This document shows positions 15,786 through 26,198 of a DNA stretch of 64,000 nucleotides, piece by piece. Below the pieces are notes generated by a model. It was not told the DNA's origin. It did no database searches and worked only from the letters and a program-made list of their open reading frames with translations. The translations under genes were made by a program, and so were the position numbers. The stretch comes from Curtobacterium sp. MCBA15_012 (GTDB lineage Bacteria > Actinomycetota > Actinomycetes > Actinomycetales > Microbacteriaceae), in the NCBI RefSeq assembly GCF_001864935.2, contig NZ_CP126267.1, positions 1,116,001 to 1,180,000 on the forward strand, in the 5' to 3' direction. The stretch's first letter is position 1; each line of letters begins with the position of its first letter.

Positions 15786-16448
15786 ATGAACGACACCATC
15801 ACGGTCTGCGGGATCATCGCCACCGAACCCCGCCACCTCGTCACCGACACCGGCATCGCCATCACGAGCATGCGACTGGCCTCTCCGTCCCGCCGATGGG
15901 ACCGGTCCACCTCGACCTGGACCAACGGTGCGACCAACTGGTTCACCGTGACCGCGTTCCGGTCGCTCGCCGCCAACGTGTACAAGTCCTTGAAGAAGGG
16001 CGACCGCGTCGTCGTCACCGGTCGGGTGCGGATCCGCACGTGGGAGCGGGACGGGCGCGGCGGCACCTCGGTGGAGATCGACGCCGAGGGCATCGGCCAC
16101 GACCTCGCGTGGGGCATCAGCAACTGGATCCGCGTCCCGCGGCACGCGAGCGAGACCACCGCCGCCCCCGGCACGTCACCGACCGTCGACCCGACCACGG
16201 GCGAGGTGCACGGCCACGACGAGGCAGGTGCCGTCGACGGCGCCGAGGCCGACGGCGGACCCGCCCACCGCGAGGACCTGCCCGACCCGGCCGAGGCGGC
16301 GGAACACACCGCGGTGGCGCTCGACGGGGAGTTCGCGCCGCCGTCCGCACCGCCCGGCGGCGAGGACCCCGACGACGCCGGGTACCCCGACGGCGGTCTC
16401 GGAGCAGCGCCCGGCGTCGACCACCTCACCGGACGTCCGGCGGCCTGA
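15786..16448 (+). CDS. ssb: Single-stranded DNA-binding protein paralogue
   Basis: A 220-residue protein with an N-terminal OB fold (VCGIIATEPRHLVTDTGIAITSMRLA begins it; NWFTVTAFRSLAANVYKSLKKGDRVVVTGRV follows) typical of SSB. The C-terminal ~100 residues are acidic and disordered. The normal SSB acidic tip that recruits repair proteins (a DDDIPF-like ending) is missing; this chain ends HLTGRPAA. The replication SSB normally sits between rpsF and rpsR, which are absent here, so this is probably the second, specialised copy. Confidence 0.8.
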   Translation: MNDTITVCGIIATEPRHLVTDTGIAITSMRLASPSRRWDRSTSTWTNGATNWFTVTAFRSLAANVYKSLKKGDRVVVTGRVRIRTWERDGRGGTSVEIDAEGIGHDLAWGISNWIRVPRHASETTAAPGTSPTVDPTTGEVHGHDEAGAVDGAEADGGPAHREDLPDPAEAAEHTAVALDGEFAPPSAPPGGEDPDDAGYPDGGLGAAPGVDHLTGRPAA

Positions 16449-16738
16449 TCGGGCGCCGACCCCTCCGGCACCGATCACGCAACCGAGGCCGCTCGCCCGG
16501 ACTCCGGCCGCCCGGACCCCGGCCGCCCGGCCGCACCCGATCATGCGGGGCGGTCCGGGGGGACCGGGGTGCACGGCCGCGCCCGATCCGGCTGGGCGGT
16601 CCGGGCGGCCGGCGGGTCCCGCCACCCGCGAGGCCGCAGTGCTCACGGCGGCCCGGGTCGGGGAGGGCTCGGTGCTCCGCCGGTCGGATCGCGGCACGGG
16701 TCCCCGGAGACGCGCCCGATCAGTAGACTGACTCCGAT
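16449..16738. other. GC-rich spacer before ettA with a promoter at its end
   Basis: About 290 bp with CCGGCCGCCCGGACC-like short repeats and no gene. TAGACT at 16724-16729 is a likely -10 box for ettA; the ATG follows after 9 bases, so the transcript has almost no leader. Confidence 0.6.
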
Positions 16739-18424
<1,686 letters not shown>

Positions 18425-18427
18425 CCC

Positions 18428-18910
18428 GTGGCGAGGCTGCACGTCCCGGTCCGTCTGCGCTGGAGTGACATCGACGCGTACGGCCACGTGAACAACTCCG
18501 CGATGCTGCGTCTCCTCGAGGAGGCGCGCATCGCGGGGTTCTGGGGGCACGAACCGTCCGAGGCCGACGGGTCGGGCGAGCTGCCGGATCCGATCATCGA
18601 CGGCCGCCCGGGTTCCGGGACGATGACGGTGATCGCGGCCCAGCGCCTCGAGTACCTCGCGTCGATCCCGTACCTGCGTCGACCGCTCGACGTGCACCTC
18701 TGGATCGGCCGCATCGGTGGTGCGAGCCTCGATGTGTCCTACGAGGTCTGGTCGCCCGCCGGCGTCGAGCCGGCCGTGCTGTACACCCGGGCCACCACGG
18801 CCCTGGTCATGGTGGACGCCGAGACGAACCGGCCGCGACGTCTCACCGACGCCGAGCGTGCCGCGTGCGAGCAGTACGCCGAGCCTCCGGTCGAGTTCGC
18901 TCGCCCGTAG
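18428..18910 (+). CDS. Hot-dog-fold acyl-CoA thioesterase (4HBT type)
   Basis: A 160-residue YbgC/4HBT-like thioesterase. The segment LRWSDIDAYGHVNNSAMLRLLEEAR contains the family's catalytic Asp and the GHVNN turn. It would hydrolyse a small acyl-CoA in the cytoplasm; the substrate is not readable. GTG at 18428 lies 3 bases after the ettA stop, so the two genes form an operon, as in many actinobacteria. Confidence 0.85.
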   Translation: MARLHVPVRLRWSDIDAYGHVNNSAMLRLLEEARIAGFWGHEPSEADGSGELPDPIIDGRPGSGTMTVIAAQRLEYLASIPYLRRPLDVHLWIGRIGGASLDVSYEVWSPAGVEPAVLYTRATTALVMVDAETNRPRRLTDAERAACEQYAEPPVEFARP

Positions 18911-18980
18911 GTCGCCGCCCGCCGCTCCCGGTCCGGCTTCGGCCCGCCGCAGGCTTCGCGGCCGAGCGCCCGGTCGGCTC

Positions 18981-19042
18981 CGCACAACGGAAAGCACCTC
19001 GCGCCACGGAACGCCGTGGCGCGAGGTGCTTTCCGTTGTGCG
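18981..19042. terminator. Long perfect hairpin, copy 1 of a duplicated element
   Basis: A 29-bp perfect stem (left arm 18981-19009, starting CGCACAACGGAAAGCACC) with loop AACG. It sits between two convergent genes and can stop transcription from both sides. A near-identical hairpin lies at 45536-45597, also between convergent genes. Confidence 0.9.
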
Positions 19043-19107
19043 CGAGCACGCCGCACCGCGCTATCACGCGCCGGCACCGCGGGCCGGCGCCCACGCGCCC
19101 CCGCCGC

Positions 19108-19965
19108 TCACCGCGGCACGCGCATCATGCCCTCCTGGGCCACCGACGCGAGCAGGCGCCCGTCCCGCGCGAACATCCGCCCGAACGCGAGCCCCCGCCC
19201 GCCCTGCGCGCTCGGTGACTCCTGCGCGTACAGCACCCACTCGTCCGCGCGGGCGTCCCGGTGCCACCACATCGCGTGGTCGAGGCTCGCGAGCTTGACG
19301 CCCGGCGTGCCCCAGGCCATCCCGTGCCGCCGCATGATCGGCTCGAGCAGGGACAGGTCGCTCGCGTACCCGAGGACCGCGCGGTGCAGCGCCGGCTCGT
19401 CGGGCAGCGCACCCTGCACCCGGAACCACACGGCCTGGTGCGCCACGTGCTCGCCCTGCACGTCGACGAACACCGGACCCTCGACGTGCCGCAGGTCGAT
19501 CGACCGCTCCGCCCACGCCTGCGCGACCGGGTCGTCGATCGGCGCGAGGATCGACGCCGCCGACGGCAGGGTCTCGGGATCGGGGATGTCGACCGGGAAC
19601 GGGTCCTGGTGCTCGACGCCCTCGTCGGGGCGCTGGAACGACGCGATCATCGAGAAGATCGGCACCCCGCGCTGGTACGCCTGCACGCGTCGTGTGGCGA
19701 ACGAGCGGCCGTCGTGGATGGTCTCCACGCCGAAGGTGATCGGCACGTCGGTGTCGCCGGGGCGCAGGAAGTACCCGTGCATCGAGTGGATGTCCCGACC
19801 CTCGATGGTGTGCTGCGCGGCGACGATGCACTGCGCCAGGACCTGCCCGCCGAAGACCCGGCCGCCGGGCGACCAGTGGCTCGCCCCGGTGAGGATCGTC
19901 TCGCCCGTGCTGGCCCCGGTGTCCTGGAGTCGGAGGGTGCTGAGGAAGTCGGGTTCGCCGCGCAT
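19108..19965 (-). CDS. tesB: Acyl-CoA thioesterase II
   Basis: A 285-residue double hot-dog thioesterase. RVFGGQVLAQCIVAAQHT and MHGYFLRPGDTDVPI are the N-terminal hot-dog signatures. The C-terminal half has SLDHAMWWHRDARADEWVLY, containing the catalytic Asp region of TesB. Length matches the family. ATG at 19965 has TAGACT 6 bases upstream (19972-19977, minus), suggesting a leaderless message. Confidence 0.93.
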   Translation of the reverse strand: MRGEPDFLSTLRLQDTGASTGETILTGASHWSPGGRVFGGQVLAQCIVAAQHTIEGRDIHSMHGYFLRPGDTDVPITFGVETIHDGRSFATRRVQAYQRGVPIFSMIASFQRPDEGVEHQDPFPVDIPDPETLPSAASILAPIDDPVAQAWAERSIDLRHVEGPVFVDVQGEHVAHQAVWFRVQGALPDEPALHRAVLGYASDLSLLEPIMRRHGMAWGTPGVKLASLDHAMWWHRDARADEWVLYAQESPSAQGGRGLAFGRMFARDGRLLASVAQEGMMRVPR

Positions 19966-20008
19966 CCCCGCAGTCTACGAACGTCGCTCCGGTAGGATCG
20001 GCGGTGAC

Positions 20009-20710
20009 ATGGGCACCTCGTTCACGCTTCCCGACGCCGCCTCGCTCGGCGACCTCCGCACCTACCTCGGACGGGCTGCCCGCATCGAGGACGGATCCGT
20101 CCGGCTCGTCGCCGACTCCGGTGTCCTCGCGGTCTACACGGCGATCCTCTACCCGCTCGGCCTCCTCGACGAGCTGCCGACGGTGCTGGGGCTCCGCACG
20201 TTCTCCCTCGCCGGCACGGCCAGCATCGACGCGGTGGTCCCGCTCGCCTCGCTGCAGGAGCGCTTGCGACTGCTGGGCGAGCAGCACGAGGCCGACCGGG
20301 CCGAAGGGGCCGACCCGACCCGCGCGACCCCGGTCGAGGTGGAACTGCCGCACGAGGTGCACACCGTGACCTGGGCGGCGATCTCCCCGCCCCGTGGCGG
20401 CTGGGTGCCGCTGCCCGACGTCTCCCCGGAGCTCCTCCGCCGGGCAGCCCGTGACGGCATCGCCGAGGTGGCCGACGCGGTCCCCTCGAACGCGGGCGAG
20501 GCGATCGTCCGCCGCATCCGTTCCGAGGTCTGGGGCCGTCCGGTGCCCGGCATCGAACACGTCCCGGCCGGTGCCGGGTTCGCGGGGGAGAGCCTCGGGT
20601 TCCTCGGGCACGACCCCGTCCGGCTGTTCGAGACCGGCCCGTGGAGCCGCCTCACGACCTCCCGCGGCCACGTGCTCGTGAAGCGTCGCGCCTGGTCCCT
20701 GAGCGTCTGA
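20009..20710 (+). CDS. Conserved-looking protein of unknown function
   Basis: A 233-residue soluble protein: an alpha/beta N-terminal half (SLGDLRTYLGRAARIEDGSV, LGLRTFSLAG) and a C-terminal half with GGWVPLPDVSPELLRRAA and EVWGRPVPG. I do not recognise the family. It is divergent from tesB over 43 bp. TAGGAT at 19992-19997 is a likely -10 box with a ten-base spacer to the ATG. Downstream genes on the same strand are independent. Confidence 0.6.
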   Translation: MGTSFTLPDAASLGDLRTYLGRAARIEDGSVRLVADSGVLAVYTAILYPLGLLDELPTVLGLRTFSLAGTASIDAVVPLASLQERLRLLGEQHEADRAEGADPTRATPVEVELPHEVHTVTWAAISPPRGGWVPLPDVSPELLRRAARDGIAEVADAVPSNAGEAIVRRIRSEVWGRPVPGIEHVPAGAGFAGESLGFLGHDPVRLFETGPWSRLTTSRGHVLVKRRAWSLSV

Positions 20711-20757
20711 GCTCCTCCGTCCACCACGCCCCAGGGCTGCCGTGGTTGGGTGTCGCC

Positions 20758-21600
20758 ATGCACGTCTTCCTCACCGGCGCCTCCGGCTACATCGGCTCCT
20801 GCGTCCTGCGCGCGCTCGTCGCACACGAGCACGAGGTCACCGCCCTCGTCCGGTCCGACCAGAAGGCGCAGGCCGTCCGCGACGCGGGCGGCCGCGCCCT
20901 CGTGGGCGACGTGACGGACACCGACGTCGTGCGGCGGCTCGCGCACGAGGCCGACGCCGTGGTCCACACCGCCTCGGCGTCCGGGGTCGACCCCGACTTC
21001 ACCGCGACCGTCCTCGAGGCGCTCGCGGGCACGCCGAAGCCGTTCGTGCACACGGGCGGCATCTTCACGTTCGGCGCATCGACGACGATCACCGAGGAGT
21101 CCCCGGTCGCCCCACCCGCACTGACAGCGTGGCGTGCGCCCATCGAGGCGGCGGTCCGCGCGAGCGAGGTACGCACCACGATCGTCGCGCCGGGCATCGT
21201 CTACGGCCGGGGCGCGGGCATCCCGGCGATGTTCGTCGGCGACGGCGAGCACGAGGTGCGGCTGGTCGGCGACGGCTCGCAGCGCTGGACGACGGTGCAC
21301 ATCGACGACCTCGGCGAGCTGTACGTGCTCGCCGTCCACCGCGCGGAGCAGGACGGGTACGTCGTCGCGGCGTCCGGGGACAACCCGACCGTGCGCGAGA
21401 TCGCCGAGGCGGGCGCGCACGGCTCGCCGGTCGTTGCCGAGGACGTCGACGCGTCGCGGGCGCGGCTCGGGGCCGACTTCGCGGACGCGCTGCTGCTGCA
21501 CCAGGAGGCCTCCGGGGAGCACGCGCGCTCCGCCTACGGCTGGCACCCGACGCGGCCCTCGCTCGTGGACGACCTGACCGACGGCTCCTACGTGCGCTGA
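20758..21600 (+). CDS. NAD(P)-dependent epimerase/dehydratase-like SDR protein
   Basis: A 280-residue extended short-chain dehydrogenase fold. TGASGYIGSCVLRAL at residues 6-20 is the Rossmann glycine motif and VVHTASASG the following strand. The usual YxxxK catalytic pair is not evident at its normal place, so it may be an atypical SDR like NmrA-type or DUF-type epimerases. Substrate unknown. ATG at 20758 lies 47 bases after the previous gene. Confidence 0.8.
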   Translation: MHVFLTGASGYIGSCVLRALVAHEHEVTALVRSDQKAQAVRDAGGRALVGDVTDTDVVRRLAHEADAVVHTASASGVDPDFTATVLEALAGTPKPFVHTGGIFTFGASTTITEESPVAPPALTAWRAPIEAAVRASEVRTTIVAPGIVYGRGAGIPAMFVGDGEHEVRLVGDGSQRWTTVHIDDLGELYVLAVHRAEQDGYVVAASGDNPTVREIAEAGAHGSPVVAEDVDASRARLGADFADALLLHQEASGEHARSAYGWHPTRPSLVDDLTDGSYVR

Positions 21601-21628
21601 GCGGATCCCTCGCGACCGCGACGAGACG

Positions 21629-21674
21629 ACGGACGGGAGGCGCGGTGCGGGCGCGCACCGCGCCTCCCGTCCGT
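21629..21674. terminator. GGGAGGCGCG-family hairpin
   Basis: A 21-bp perfect stem (left arm 21629-21649, ACGGACGGGAGGCGCGGTGCG) around a 4-base loop, between convergent genes. Very similar stems lie at 26871-26918, 40836-40881 and 55101-55149. Confidence 0.9.
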
Positions 21675-21704
21675 CACCGGTCGCGTCGACGACGTGAGCC
21701 GGTC

Positions 21705-21800
21705 GACCCGTCGGGTCGCGACGCGAGAGCGGACCCGTCGGGTCGCGACGCGAGAGCGGACCCGTCGGGTCGCGATCCGCGAGCGACCCCTCGGGTCGCC
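21705..21800. repeat. 27-bp tandem repeat, about 3.5 copies
   Basis: Units beginning GACCCGTCGGGTCGCGACGC start at 21705, 21732 and 21759, with a diverged copy at 21785. Each contains the small inverted repeat ACCCG-T-CGGGT. It lies just before the stop of the haemoglobin gene and does not encode anything convincing. Confidence 0.88.
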
Positions 21801-21820
21801 ACCCGACACCGGCCCGCAGG

Positions 21821-22348
21821 TCAGTCGAACGTGTTCGTCATGGCGTGGGCGGCCCGCTCCAGGTAGTCCCACAGCTCGGCCTCGTCGAGCGGTGCGAGGT
21901 CGAGCGACCCGACGGCGTCGTGCATGTGGAGCAGCCAGCGCTCGCGGGCCTCGGGCGTGATGCGGAACGGGTTGTGCCGCATCCGGAGCCGCGGGTGTCC
22001 GCGTTCCTCGCTGTACGTGCCGGGGCCGCCCCAGTACTGCTGCAGGAAGGCCGACAGACGCCAGATCGCGCCCTCGAGGTCGTCGGCCGGGTACATCGGC
22101 CAGATCACGTCGTCGCGCTGGACGCCCTCGTAGAAGCGCCGGACGAGCCGGTCGAACGTCGGAGCGCCCCCGATCCGCTCGTACAGCGAGCCCGTCGCCG
22201 ACGCCCCGTGCTCCCCGACCCGCAGCGTGATCGGCTGCGCGGGGCCGCCGCCAGCCACGGGCAGGGCGCCGCCGGGGCCGCCGCCGGTGCTCCCGCCCGC
22301 CAGGGGCAGGCCGCCGGTTCCTCCGGTCGGGGGCGCGGGCTCGCTCAC
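21821..22348 (-). CDS. glbO: Truncated haemoglobin (group II, GlbO-like)
   Basis: A 175-residue protein whose last ~125 residues are a 2-on-2 globin: SLYERIGGAPTFDRLVRRFY, then QQYWGGPGTYSEERGHPRLRMRH, the classic group II region with the proximal His. These proteins bind O2/NO in actinobacteria. The first ~50 residues are a Gly/Pro-rich low-complexity extension not found in ordinary GlbO. GTG at 22348 overlaps the mscS stop; a shorter start near the SLYERIGG segment is possible. Confidence 0.85.
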   Translation of the reverse strand: MSEPAPPTGGTGGLPLAGGSTGGGPGGALPVAGGGPAQPITLRVGEHGASATGSLYERIGGAPTFDRLVRRFYEGVQRDDVIWPMYPADDLEGAIWRLSAFLQQYWGGPGTYSEERGHPRLRMRHNPFRITPEARERWLLHMHDAVGSLDLAPLDEAELWDYLERAAHAMTNTFD

Positions 22349-23412
22349 TGGTGGTCCTTCCCGGCGTCCGGCTCGTCGGTGCGGATCGCGCGTCCGAACA
22401 GGTTGCCACGCCTGCCGCGGGACTTCGTCGGCGCGGGCGTCGGCTGGGTCCGGACGGTGCGGAGCCCGTTGATCGAGGTGGCGTTCTCCCAGCCCTCGGG
22501 CATGATCATCGCCATCGCGGGGAGCGTCACCCCGAGCTCGTCCACCGAGCGCTTGAGCCGGACACGCAGCTCGCGGCCGACGACGTCGAGCTCGGACGCG
22601 CGGGTCTTGACGACGAGCCGGAAGACCATGCCCGCGTCGCTGACCGACTGCAGGCCCCAGATCTCCGGCTTCTCGACGATGCGCTGGCGCCAGCGCGGCT
22701 CCTGCGACATCCGGACCGCGGCGGCGAGCAGGGCGTCCTGCACGGCGTCGATGTCGGTGTCGTACGGGACCGTGATGTCCACGAGCACGCGGGACCAGCC
22801 CTGCGACAGGTTGCCGACGCGCAGGATCTGCCCGTTCGGGACGAACCACAGGATGCCGTTCACGTCGCGGATCTGCATGACCCGGAGGCCGACGTTCTCG
22901 ACCACACCGGTGGCGGGGCCGGTGTCGACGACGTCGCCCACACCGGCCTGGTCCTCGAGGATCATGAAGACGCCGGACAGCAGGTCCTTCACGATGCTCT
23001 GCGCACCGACCGCGAGGCCCGCCGCGATGAGGGACGCACCACCGACGATGCCGACCGCGGCGTTCGGCAGCACGAGCGGGATGATGATCGCGAGCGCGAT
23101 GAGCACGACGATGACGGTCGCCAGGTTCTCGAGCACGCTGCCGAGCGTGCGGGTGCGCTGCACGACGCGGGCGGTCTGCACGGGGGAGGCGATGAGGGCC
23201 TGGGTGTCGTCGACGTTCTGCCGACGCTTCGCCCCGCTCACCACCCGCGCCACGACGCCCTTGATCGTGTGGCGCAGGAGGAGCCGGACGACGACCGCCG
23301 CGAGCAGGGTGATGACGATCACGATCGGCACGTGCCAGGTGTCGACGAACTGGGTGAAGGTGTTCGACATCCACTTGGGGACGTCGTCGGTCGAGGTCGC
23401 AGCCAGGTTCAT
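22345..23412 (-). CDS. mscS: Small-conductance mechanosensitive channel
   Basis: A 355-residue MscS-type channel that releases solutes on hypo-osmotic shock. Membrane segments fall at about residues 28-46, 92-112 and a pore helix at 118-145 (VGGASLIAAGLAVGAQSIVKDLLSG). The beta domain follows with DQAGVGDVV, RDVNGILWFVPNGQI and NLSQGW. The C-terminal tail is basic. TAGCAT (23423-23428, minus) lies ten bases before the ATG. It forms an operon with glbO. Confidence 0.92.
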   Translation of the reverse strand: MNLAATSTDDVPKWMSNTFTQFVDTWHVPIVIVITLLAAVVVRLLLRHTIKGVVARVVSGAKRRQNVDDTQALIASPVQTARVVQRTRTLGSVLENLATVIVVLIALAIIIPLVLPNAAVGIVGGASLIAAGLAVGAQSIVKDLLSGVFMILEDQAGVGDVVDTGPATGVVENVGLRVMQIRDVNGILWFVPNGQILRVGNLSQGWSRVLVDITVPYDTDIDAVQDALLAAAVRMSQEPRWRQRIVEKPEIWGLQSVSDAGMVFRLVVKTRASELDVVGRELRVRLKRSVDELGVTLPAMAMIMPEGWENATSINGLRTVRTQPTPAPTKSRGRRGNLFGRAIRTDEPDAGKDHQ

Positions 23413-23430
23413 GATCCGATCGATGCTAGA

Positions 23431-23474
23431 GGGCGGGGCCTCGGCGACCCCTGAGGATCACCGAGGCCCCGCCC
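23431..23474 (-). terminator. Terminator after pepN
   Basis: Fourteen-bp perfect stem GGGCGGGGCCTCGG with a 16-base loop, directly downstream of the pepN stop on the minus strand and upstream of the mscS promoter. Confidence 0.8.
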
Positions 23475-23496
23475 GTGCGTGGTCGTCCGACGCAGG

Positions 23497-26076
23497 TCAG
23501 GCGTCGGCCGCCTGGACGCGCAGCGCGCGCTCGGTGCCGGCCAGGTTCTCCGTCACGATGCGGCGGAGCGCCGGGGTCTCCGGGTGCGCCTCGAGCCAGG
23601 CCGTCGCGGCGTCGCGGAGCTCGACCGAGGCGAGCGGTGCCGGGTACAGCCCGGTGACGATCGTGTCGGCCATGTGGTAGCTGCGCTCGGCCCAGATGCG
23701 GGTGAGCACGTCGAAGTACTTCGCCACGAGCCCCTCGAGCACCACCGGGCTGTTCGTGTGCTGGAAGCCCATCGTCGTCTGGCGCACGATGGCGTTCGGC
23801 AGCTCGTCGGAGTCGACCAACGAGGAGAACGCCGCGAGCTTGCCCTCGGCGGTGGGGATCGTCGCACGGGCGCGTGCGGCGGCCTGTTCACCCGACGCGG
23901 TCTTGTCGGCGGCCAGCTCGGCGTCGACCTCGGCGTCGCCGGCAGCACCCGCGAGGACCAGGCCCTCGAGCAGCTCCCAGCGCAGGTCGGTGTCGATCTC
24001 GAGGCCCGGCAGCGTGACCGACCCGTCGCGGAGGCCCTGCAGGGTCGCGACGTGCTCCGGCGTGGACGCGATCTGCGCGAAGAACTTCACGAACTGGAAC
24101 TGCGCGTCGGAGCCGGACTCGGCCGAGGACGCCAGCTGCCAGAGCGTGTCGCCCACCGTGCGGACCGTGGCGTCGACCTTCTCCGGCGCCACGTAGTTGC
24201 GGGCGGTCAGCAGCAGCTGCGAGAGCGTGGTGCGGATCGTCGTCGACTCGGTCTCGGTCGCGATGTTGCCGAGCACGAGCCGGACGTAGTCGCTCGCGGC
24301 GGACTCGGCGTCGCGGGTGGCGTCCCACATCGCACCCCACACGATCGAGCGGGCGAGCGGGTTCGCGATCGCCGCGAGGTGTTCGATCGCGGTGCGGCGG
24401 GACTGCTCGTCGAGCCGGATCTTGGCGTACGCCAGGTCGTCGTCGTTGAGGAGCACGAGGTCGCCGCGGTGCACGCCGACGAGCTCGGGGACCTCGGTAC
24501 GGGCGCCGTCGACGTCGATCTCGACGCGGTGCGCGCGCTCGAGCTTGCCGCCGGCGGACGCGGCGTCGGCACCGAACGGAGCCGTGGCGTCCTGCGTGAC
24601 GGCGTAGACGCCGATCGCCAGACGGTGCGGACGGAGCGTCGGGTGGTCGGCCGGGGCCTCCTGCAGCACGGCGAAGGACGTGATGACGCCGTCCTCGTCG
24701 ACCTCGATCTCGGGGCGCAGGGTGTTCACGCCCGCCGTCTCGAGCCAGAGCTTCGACCACTCGGACAGGTCGCGGCCGCTCGTGGCCTCGAGCTCGACGA
24801 GCAGGTCGCGGAGCTCGGTGTTCCCGTGGTGGTGCTTCTTGAAGTACGCCGAGACACCGGCGAAGAAGGCGTCGATGCCGACCCACGCGACGAGCTGCTT
24901 GAGGACCGAGCCGCCCTTCGCGTACGTGATGCCGTCGAAGTTGACCTGGACGTCCTCGAGGTCGTTGATCGTCGCGACGATCGGGTGCGTCGAGGGGAGC
25001 TGGTCCTGGCGGTAGGCCCAGGACTTCTCCATCGCCTGGAACGTGGTCCACGCCTCGGTCCACTCGGTGGCCTCGGCGGTGGCGATGGTCGACGCCCACT
25101 CGGCGAACGACTCGTTGAGCCACAGGTCGTTCCACCACTTCATGGTGACGAGGTCGCCGAACCACATGTGCGCGAGCTCGTGCAGGATCGTGACGACCCG
25201 GCGCTCCTTGATCGCGTCGGTGACCTTCGACCGGAACACGTAGGTCTCGGTGAAGGTGACCGCGCCGGCGTTCTCCATCGCACCGGCGTTGAACTCCGGC
25301 ACGAACAGCTGGTCGTACTTCTCGAAGGGGTAGGCGACGTCGAACTTCTCCTCGAAGTACGCGAAGCCCTTCTTCGTGGTCTCGAACACGTACTCGGGGT
25401 CGAGGTACTCGGCGAGCGAGCGGCGCGCGAAGACACCGAGCGGGATCGTCCGGCCGTCGCGGCTCGTCAGCTCGTCGCGCACGACCTCGTACGGGCCGGC
25501 GACGAGCGCGGTGATGTAGCTCGAGATGCGGGCCGTCGGCGGGAACGCCCACGTGGCGACCTCGCCGTCGACGTGCGGCTCGGGCGTCGGCGCGTTCGAG
25601 ACGACCTGCCAGCGGGCCGGTGCGGTCACGGTGAAGGTGAACTCGGCCTTGAGGTCGGGCTGCTCGAACACCGCGAACATGCGGCGGGAGTCCGGGACCT
25701 CGAACTGCGAGTACAGGTAGACCTCGTCGTCGACGGGGTCGACGAAGCGGTGCAGGCCCTCGCCCGTGTTCGTGTAGAGCGCGTCGGCGACGACGACCAG
25801 CTCGTTCTGCTCCTGCAGGTCGGCGAGCTGGATCCGGACGCCGTCGTTCACCGCGGCCACGTCGAGCGCGGTGCCGTTCAGGGTGACCGAGTGCACGGTC
25901 TTCGTGATCGCGTCGATGAACGTCGACGCGCCGGGCGTCGCGGTGAACCGGACACGCGTGGTGCTGCCGAAGCTCTCGGCGCCGCGGGTCAGGTCCAGCT
26001 CGACGTCGTACGTCTGCACGTCGACGATCGCGGCACGTTCCTGGGCTTCGGTTCTGGTGAGGTTCTCTCCGGGCAC
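23497..26076 (-). CDS. pepN: Aminopeptidase N (M1 family)
   Basis: An 859-residue cytosolic zinc aminopeptidase. The substrate-anchoring GAMENAG motif and the zinc site HELAHMWFGD with a later NESFAEW glutamate are present in the correct order. The C-terminal ~400 residues are the helical ERAP1-like domain. Length agrees with actinobacterial PepN. The GTG at 26076 is chosen because the family starts (P)xxNLTRxEAxERA and because GGAG lies 5 bases upstream; the frame stays open to a GTG at 26139. Confidence 0.95.
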   Translation of the reverse strand: MPGENLTRTEAQERAAIVDVQTYDVELDLTRGAESFGSTTRVRFTATPGASTFIDAITKTVHSVTLNGTALDVAAVNDGVRIQLADLQEQNELVVVADALYTNTGEGLHRFVDPVDDEVYLYSQFEVPDSRRMFAVFEQPDLKAEFTFTVTAPARWQVVSNAPTPEPHVDGEVATWAFPPTARISSYITALVAGPYEVVRDELTSRDGRTIPLGVFARRSLAEYLDPEYVFETTKKGFAYFEEKFDVAYPFEKYDQLFVPEFNAGAMENAGAVTFTETYVFRSKVTDAIKERRVVTILHELAHMWFGDLVTMKWWNDLWLNESFAEWASTIATAEATEWTEAWTTFQAMEKSWAYRQDQLPSTHPIVATINDLEDVQVNFDGITYAKGGSVLKQLVAWVGIDAFFAGVSAYFKKHHHGNTELRDLLVELEATSGRDLSEWSKLWLETAGVNTLRPEIEVDEDGVITSFAVLQEAPADHPTLRPHRLAIGVYAVTQDATAPFGADAASAGGKLERAHRVEIDVDGARTEVPELVGVHRGDLVLLNDDDLAYAKIRLDEQSRRTAIEHLAAIANPLARSIVWGAMWDATRDAESAASDYVRLVLGNIATETESTTIRTTLSQLLLTARNYVAPEKVDATVRTVGDTLWQLASSAESGSDAQFQFVKFFAQIASTPEHVATLQGLRDGSVTLPGLEIDTDLRWELLEGLVLAGAAGDAEVDAELAADKTASGEQAAARARATIPTAEGKLAAFSSLVDSDELPNAIVRQTTMGFQHTNSPVVLEGLVAKYFDVLTRIWAERSYHMADTIVTGLYPAPLASVELRDAATAWLEAHPETPALRRIVTENLAGTERALRVQAADA

Positions 26077-26198
26077 GGACGCTCCAACTTCGCTGGCGGC
26101 GCGGACGATCGATGTCCGCGGTGTGGGGAGTCCCGGCACGGCGTCGTGCGCCGTCGGGACGATGGGATCAGCCTAGCGAGCGCGCGTACGCTCGCATC

